This document shows, one piece after another, positions 59,788 through 64,000 of a DNA stretch of 64,000 bases. A program made the position numbers and the translations under genes. The stretch is from an uncultured Spirochaetia bacterium. Its GTDB lineage: Bacteria > Spirochaetota > Spirochaetia > CAKZLE01. The stretch is from contig CAKZLE010000031.1 of NCBI GenBank assembly GCA_937125225.1, positions 1 to 64,000 on the forward strand, written 5' to 3'. Under the pieces are notes generated by a model. The model was not told the DNA's origin. It was given only the letters and a program-made list of their open reading frames with translations, and searched no databases. Numbering within the stretch: the first letter of the stretch is position 1; every line of letters starts with the position of its first letter.

Positions 59788-61320
59788 TCACCCCTTCTTG
59801 AGTTTCGTAGGCTCATACCCTGTGACCTTTTTGAAGACCTGATAGAAATAGGTATAATCACTGAATCCTACCTGGTCAGCTACCTCGTAGATATATATAT
59901 TACCTTCTCTGATCAACCGTTCAGCCTCTTTAATCCGAAGTCTGTTCACATACTCCTTGAAAGAGACAGCTAGATCCTTCTTGAAGACAGAACTGAAGTA
60001 GTTAGGAGTCTTATTGATCGCAGTTGCCACATCACCTGCTGAGATATTCTCCCTATAGTGCTTGTGGATAAAATCAAGGGCCTGTATAGTCATAATACTC
60101 AATTGTGCACGCTCTTTCTCTACTTCTGCCTCTAGGACTGCTAAAAAGAGTCTCTTCGCATACTCTATGATATCTTCGAGGTAGTAGAGTTCTTTGAGAG
60201 CCTTCGTCGTCCGATTCACATCGAAGAGGCTACTCATACCCTTGCGATGCATGATCATCACTTCACAATCGATGATACTCTTTCGATAGATTGATTGATC
60301 AGTTTCATGATGGGTTACAAACCATTTTCCGAGAAGAGATAGACTTTCAAGCATCTGCTCCCTGTCATAATGAATGAATGACTCAACGATGCTATCCTGT
60401 AGAACTACCCACTCTGAGGGATGACTACCAACAGAGGACTCCAGGTCCTGTTTCATCATAAGCCCACCAGGTCCAAGATAGGAGGTATGTTGGAGCAGTC
60501 GGCAAGAGTGTTTATAAGCAACCGGGATATCCTCGATCGAAAAGAGCTTTGAGAGTCCCCCTGATATGCGGATATCTTCACTGCAAAGTCGTTCATTCAG
60601 GAGCTTGAGTCCATCTCGAACCTGTCTCTCCATTCGAGAGACTCGTGAATTCTCGACCCTTAGTATCATCACGAGTTGTTTCTCTGATTCAAGATAGAGA
60701 TGAAAGCGTAACATGCTCTTGAATTCTGGAAGGATCTGATCCTCGATCTTATTAAAGTCGAGTTCCTGCGAACTATCGATCCTTATCGTAAGAAGGAGGT
60801 AGGTATGATCATCTGATCGGGTGATGAGAGTATTGAAATAGGTAAATACTTCGTTCTTCATCGGTTCAAAACCGAGAAGGACCTTTCTAAGTTGGATCTT
60901 TCTATACTGTCTCAGATGCTCTTCATGCTGTGCTGATTCAAACCGCTCCTGTTTGATGAGTTTTACCGTCTTATGCATGATACTTATCAGTTTCTTGAAT
61001 TTCAACGGTTTAAGTTCATAGTCCTGAGCACCATGTTCGAGGGCCTTCTTGAGATATTCGAAATCCGAGTAGGCACTGATCATGATGACCTTCACCTGAG
61101 GGTGAGACCGTTTGACCTTCTCTAGAAACTCAAGGCCATCCATACCTGGCATACGAACATCACTCAAGATGATATCAGGAGAGAACTCCTTGAGATCCTT
61201 CAGAGCTTTGAGAGCATTCCCGTAGCTCCTGACCTCTGTAACCTCAAGGGACTCCCAATCGATTCCCTCTCGTATTCCTTCACGAATCTGTAGATCATCA
61301 TCAATGATCATCAATCGCAT
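59788..61320 (-). CDS. YesN-type response regulator with AraC DNA-binding domain
   Basis: A 510-residue regulator: receiver with DDD at 7-9 and Asp54 (IILSDVRMPGMDGLEFL), a long linker domain and a C-terminal AraC helix-turn-helix (ISAGDVATAINKTPNYFSSV; FSDYTYFYQVFKKVTGYEP). It forms a pair with the kinase just upstream, overlapping it by 10 bases. AAGGAG precedes the ATG. Such pairs control sugar ABC importers and glycoside hydrolases, here probably ABC system 2. Confidence 0.93.
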   Translation of the reverse strand: MRLMIIDDDLQIREGIREGIDWESLEVTEVRSYGNALKALKDLKEFSPDIILSDVRMPGMDGLEFLEKVKRSHPQVKVIMISAYSDFEYLKKALEHGAQDYELKPLKFKKLISIMHKTVKLIKQERFESAQHEEHLRQYRKIQLRKVLLGFEPMKNEVFTYFNTLITRSDDHTYLLLTIRIDSSQELDFNKIEDQILPEFKSMLRFHLYLESEKQLVMILRVENSRVSRMERQVRDGLKLLNERLCSEDIRISGGLSKLFSIEDIPVAYKHSCRLLQHTSYLGPGGLMMKQDLESSVGSHPSEWVVLQDSIVESFIHYDREQMLESLSLLGKWFVTHHETDQSIYRKSIIDCEVMIMHRKGMSSLFDVNRTTKALKELYYLEDIIEYAKRLFLAVLEAEVEKERAQLSIMTIQALDFIHKHYRENISAGDVATAINKTPNYFSSVFKKDLAVSFKEYVNRLRIKEAERLIREGNIYIYEVADQVGFSDYTYFYQVFKKVTGYEPTKLKKG

Positions 61321-63065
61321 GATTGGACTCCTTCATTCACAGGTATATGCATACACACCTGGAATCCCTTATCAAGCTCACTCGTGATCTTGATTCCAAA
61401 CTCTTCTCCAAAACTCAGCTTCAGACGCTTATCGATATTTCGCAGTGCAAACGCTGAGGAGAGGACATCTCCTGAGTCCATCTTCTCCCTGACTTCATGT
61501 TCATCTGCTCCTACACCATCATCCTTGACAGTGATCAGGAGTTCTTCCCCTTGCGAGCAGATAACGATCGATATCGTACCTCCGTCAACCTTGGATTCAA
61601 GCCCATGTTGTATGGAGTTCTCTACAAGTGGTTGTATGATGAGTTTGGGGATACATTGCATTCCTAGACCCTCTTCAACGGTGATATCAAGGTTGATGCG
61701 ATCCCCATGTCGGGCCTTCAACAGGAGCATATAATCAGTCACGAACTTCAACTCCTCATCGATACTCACATAGTTTCGACCTTCACTCAACACATGTCTG
61801 AAGACATCAGAGAGGGTCTCGATCTGCTCTCCTACCGTATAATCCCTATTCTTGATCGCAAGCCAATGGATAGAGTCGAGAGTATTATAGAGAAAGTGGG
61901 GATTCAACTGAGACAGTAAGGCAGTATAACGAGCCTCCTGTTCATGGATCCTACTGAGATACACCTCATCGATGGTCTGTTTCAAGGTTCCTCTCATCTC
62001 ATCAAAACCTTCAGTGATAGTTCCGATCTCATCCTGGTTGTGAGATCTCTCCTGTATCGAGAAATCACCGGCTTTTACCTTATCCATATCTTCAAGGAGC
62101 TCTCCTAGAGGTCTGATGATGAAACTGTTCTGGATGATCGAGAAGACGATCCCAAAGAGAGCACTCAAAAAGATCGCAAGTCCAATAGTGAAATAGAGTG
62201 CTGACTGTCCTGTTGAGAATACTCTTGCCGGGATGATAGATACTAGGTAGGCATCAATGACTTGGCTCTTCTGGTAGAAGAAGACATCTCCATCATCACC
62301 GATAAGGACACCCCTATCGCCATCGAATGACTCTATCGTCGATTTCATCTGAGTATTGATAAGATGCTTATCATGAGAGGAAAGCACCAATCCATCTCCA
62401 CGAATCAATAGATTACGGGCTTCTCTGTTCTCGTATTGGTTCAAGAGGAGTTTAGCTAAGGACTCCTCCTTGATTGAGATACCGAGGACCGTAAGGGTCT
62501 TATCCATATTCTGAACCTGGTTGATCAGGCAGAAATAGGTCAGGACCTGAGTGTTCTTATCTCTCTCGAAGAAGGCATTATCGAGGGCATAGGTCTCAGT
62601 CCAGAATCCAGAGAGCCCTGTTGCGACTGCTTTTCTAAAGTATTCAGGTTTCTCATAGAGTAGGAACTTGTCATGCTGGAAGATGATCTCCTCTTCTGTC
62701 GAGATGGTGATCGCATGAATATAACTTGCGGTCTGTGTGAGGTCTTGTATCTTCGTAGCTGCGAGGTAGAAATCCTTTGCCTCGGCAGAGCCCTTCACGA
62801 TCTTCTGAATATCGTAGTTCAACTGGAAGATAGTCTTGAGATCACTGACCTGTTCATAGATCAGGTCTATATCATCGATGCTATTCTCCATCAGACTCAA
62901 CTGATTATCGTAGGTGTTGAGCCTCGCCTCTTTCGAGAGATTCTGTCCGATGATCATTGCGATGATAAAGATGGGGAGGATGATACAGAGTATGATGGAT
63001 AGGGCTAACTTGCCTCTAAGAGACAAGTCTCTAAATCTTCTTCTTCTCAGCAGACTCGTATACAT
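61311..63065 (-). CDS. YesM-type sensor histidine kinase
   Basis: A 584-residue membrane kinase: helix 1 at about 22-45 ([20 protein letters not shown]), a large extracytoplasmic dCache-like sensor of about 250 residues, helix 2 near 290-310, a HAMP domain, then [20 protein letters not shown] (phospho-accepting His of the LytS/YesM class) and an ATPase domain with [14 protein letters not shown] and [18 protein letters not shown] precedes the ATG at 63065. It overlaps the isomerase-like gene upstream by 19 bases, so the three are one transcript. Confidence 0.94.
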   Translation of the reverse strand: MYTSLLRRRRFRDLSLRGKLALSIILCIILPIFIIAMIIGQNLSKEARLNTYDNQLSLMENSIDDIDLIYEQVSDLKTIFQLNYDIQKIVKGSAEAKDFYLAATKIQDLTQTASYIHAITISTEEEIIFQHDKFLLYEKPEYFRKAVATGLSGFWTETYALDNAFFERDKNTQVLTYFCLINQVQNMDKTLTVLGISIKEESLAKLLLNQYENREARNLLIRGDGLVLSSHDKHLINTQMKSTIESFDGDRGVLIGDDGDVFFYQKSQVIDAYLVSIIPARVFSTGQSALYFTIGLAIFLSALFGIVFSIIQNSFIIRPLGELLEDMDKVKAGDFSIQERSHNQDEIGTITEGFDEMRGTLKQTIDEVYLSRIHEQEARYTALLSQLNPHFLYNTLDSIHWLAIKNRDYTVGEQIETLSDVFRHVLSEGRNYVSIDEELKFVTDYMLLLKARHGDRINLDITVEEGLGMQCIPKLIIQPLVENSIQHGLESKVDGGTISIVICSQGEELLITVKDDGVGADEHEVREKMDSGDVLSSAFALRNIDKRLKLSFGEEFGIKITSELDKGFQVCMHIPVNEGVQSCD

Positions 63066-64000
63066 GTTACTCCTAATAGTTCAGATAGCTTACCAATGGT
63101 ATCTGCCAAATGTCCTACACCGATCGCACAATGATGAGCAGGACCGGCCTTGGACCAGGTCTCCGTGAAATCCCTAGCAGAGAGCGCAAACCGGTATCGA
63201 CTATTCGTATTCCCAATCTGCAATGTAGGACCTGCGACTGATTCTCCTTCAGCTATCAACAGGGAGGTTGATCCTCCTGATCCCTGTACGACTGCAAGAA
63301 GTGTGACAGGTCCGTTCTTCACTTCCATCTGTATTGAGAGTCCTTTACCCGGTTTCCCATGATAGACCGGTAGTGGTACAAGTTTCACCGAGCCCTCAGC
63401 GATTGCCGTATGGGCTGGTCCATCATGTCCCCATAATACCACATCATCATTGAAATCCATAGCATAGAGCTCAGAGAAGGATCCACCAGCTCCTAGGGTA
63501 TCAAGGATCTTCATCGCTACGGTATTCTTCACTTCGCACTCACCGGCAACAGGTATATGTTGTGAGGTCAGCAACGTATTCCCTGCGATTACCGAGGTGA
63601 CAATATTCTCATAACTGTTCCCACTTGTACCTTCATAGTAATAGGCCATACCACCAAGTTGGTTCTTATCTACAAGAAGGTCGAGGGCACAAGAAGTCTT
63701 TGCTGCACGTTCGATCTCATAGAGTTCACATTCTTCGGAGATCACGAACGAACTCCCGAATTGTGCGATCTTTTTCTCTATCTGTTCATCAGTGATCGCC
63801 TCACGATATTCGTTGAGTTCGCACATCTCGAGCATCTCAAAATGGCTACCGAAGACTGTTGATAACCTAGTCACATCCGTATAGACATCAAGCATCCCAC
63901 CATAATAGTGGCCGAGGATACCGATCCTACAGGTATTGAGTACACTTCGTACGGTGATAGCATCGATCCAGTTCTCAATCTGCTTCCAGGCATAATCCTC
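63047..64000 (-). CDS. L-arabinose/L-fucose isomerase-like protein, C-terminal part (runs off the window)
   Basis: The frame is open to base 64000, so the N-terminus is missing; 317 residues are visible. [20 protein letters not shown] and [14 protein letters not shown] match the AraA-like branch of the arabinose/fucose isomerase fold, as do [10 protein letters not shown] and the terminal [20 protein letters not shown], which carries the conserved metal-side His. These enzymes interconvert aldoses and ketoses with manganese; in this branch the true substrate is often unproven. Co-transcribed with the YesMN pair. Confidence 0.82.
   Translation of the reverse strand, partial: EDYAWKQIENWIDAITVRSVLNTCRIGILGHYYGGMLDVYTDVTRLSTVFGSHFEMLEMCELNEYREAITDEQIEKKIAQFGSSFVISEECELYEIERAAKTSCALDLLVDKNQLGGMAYYYEGTSGNSYENIVTSVIAGNTLLTSQHIPVAGECEVKNTVAMKILDTLGAGGSFSELYAMDFNDDVVLWGHDGPAHTAIAEGSVKLVPLPVYHGKPGKGLSIQMEVKNGPVTLLAVVQGSGGSTSLLIAEGESVAGPTLQIGNTNSRYRFALSARDFTETWSKAGPAHHCAIGVGHLADTIGKLSELLGVTCIRVC

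Noticed and set aside
1-64000. CRISPR arrays, tRNA/rRNA genes, insertion sequences, prophage
   Set aside because: Looked for in the intergenic stretches; no regularly spaced repeats, tRNA-like cloverleaf, transposase or phage gene was seen.

Overview
The window looks like chromosomal DNA of a free-living, probably anaerobic and polysaccharide-eating spirochaete (Spirochaetales/Sphaerochaeta-like). This is an inference from the style of the genes. Several solute-binding proteins have signal peptides ending in a short Ala-Gly-Gly-Gln-Glu type stretch typical of that group. There are two tripartite tricarboxylate (TTT) transporters, CUT1 sugar ABC importers without their own ATPases, YesMN-type two-component regulation and many cytosolic sulfatases. 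No rRNA, tRNA, CRISPR array, insertion sequence or prophage was seen.

Layout. (A) 1-5431, minus strand: a promoter with two FadR/GntR-type palindromes drives a beta-propeller-like protein, TctC, TctB, TctA, UlaG and the start of an AraD/UlaF-type 4-epimerase, a sugar-acid route fed by a TTT transporter. (B) 5476-6754: a TauE/SafE permease and a decayed AAA ATPase. (C) 6773-12679, plus strand: two glycerophosphodiester phosphodiesterases, UgpB-UgpA-UgpE and a GHMP kinase. (D) 12706-18495, minus strand: ROK repressor, second TctC-TctB-TctA and a sulfatase. (E) 18691-35869: mostly unlinked housekeeping and accessory genes: membrane proteins, DUF2461, RluA-type pseudouridine synthase, S10 peptidase, URO-D-family protein with a divergent AraC regulator, HipBA, iron-sulfur flavoprotein, polyferredoxin, pyruvate kinase, amino-acid racemase.

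(F) 36111-40601, minus strand: a compact module encoding an LTxxQ-type exported protein, a 2[4Fe-4S] ferredoxin, a haem-b-like membrane protein, a Tat-exported FAD flavoprotein and a complete TatC-TatB-TatA translocase. Three GTAAA repeats at exact 11-bp spacing lie upstream. It reads as a self-contained extracytoplasmic reductase with its own export machine, and is the most system-like novelty in the window.

(G) 40707-64000: a large glycan-use locus. Two CUT1 ABC importers, a GH78 and a GH106-like rhamnosidase, three sulfatases without signal peptides, two two-component systems (NarL type and YesMN type), an aldo/keto reductase, an SGNH hydrolase and an arabinose-isomerase-like protein fit uptake of sulfated rhamnose-containing oligosaccharides that are desulfated and cut inside the cytoplasm. 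A recurrent architectural feature is a strong hairpin at all five junctions between a solute-binding-protein gene and its permease gene.
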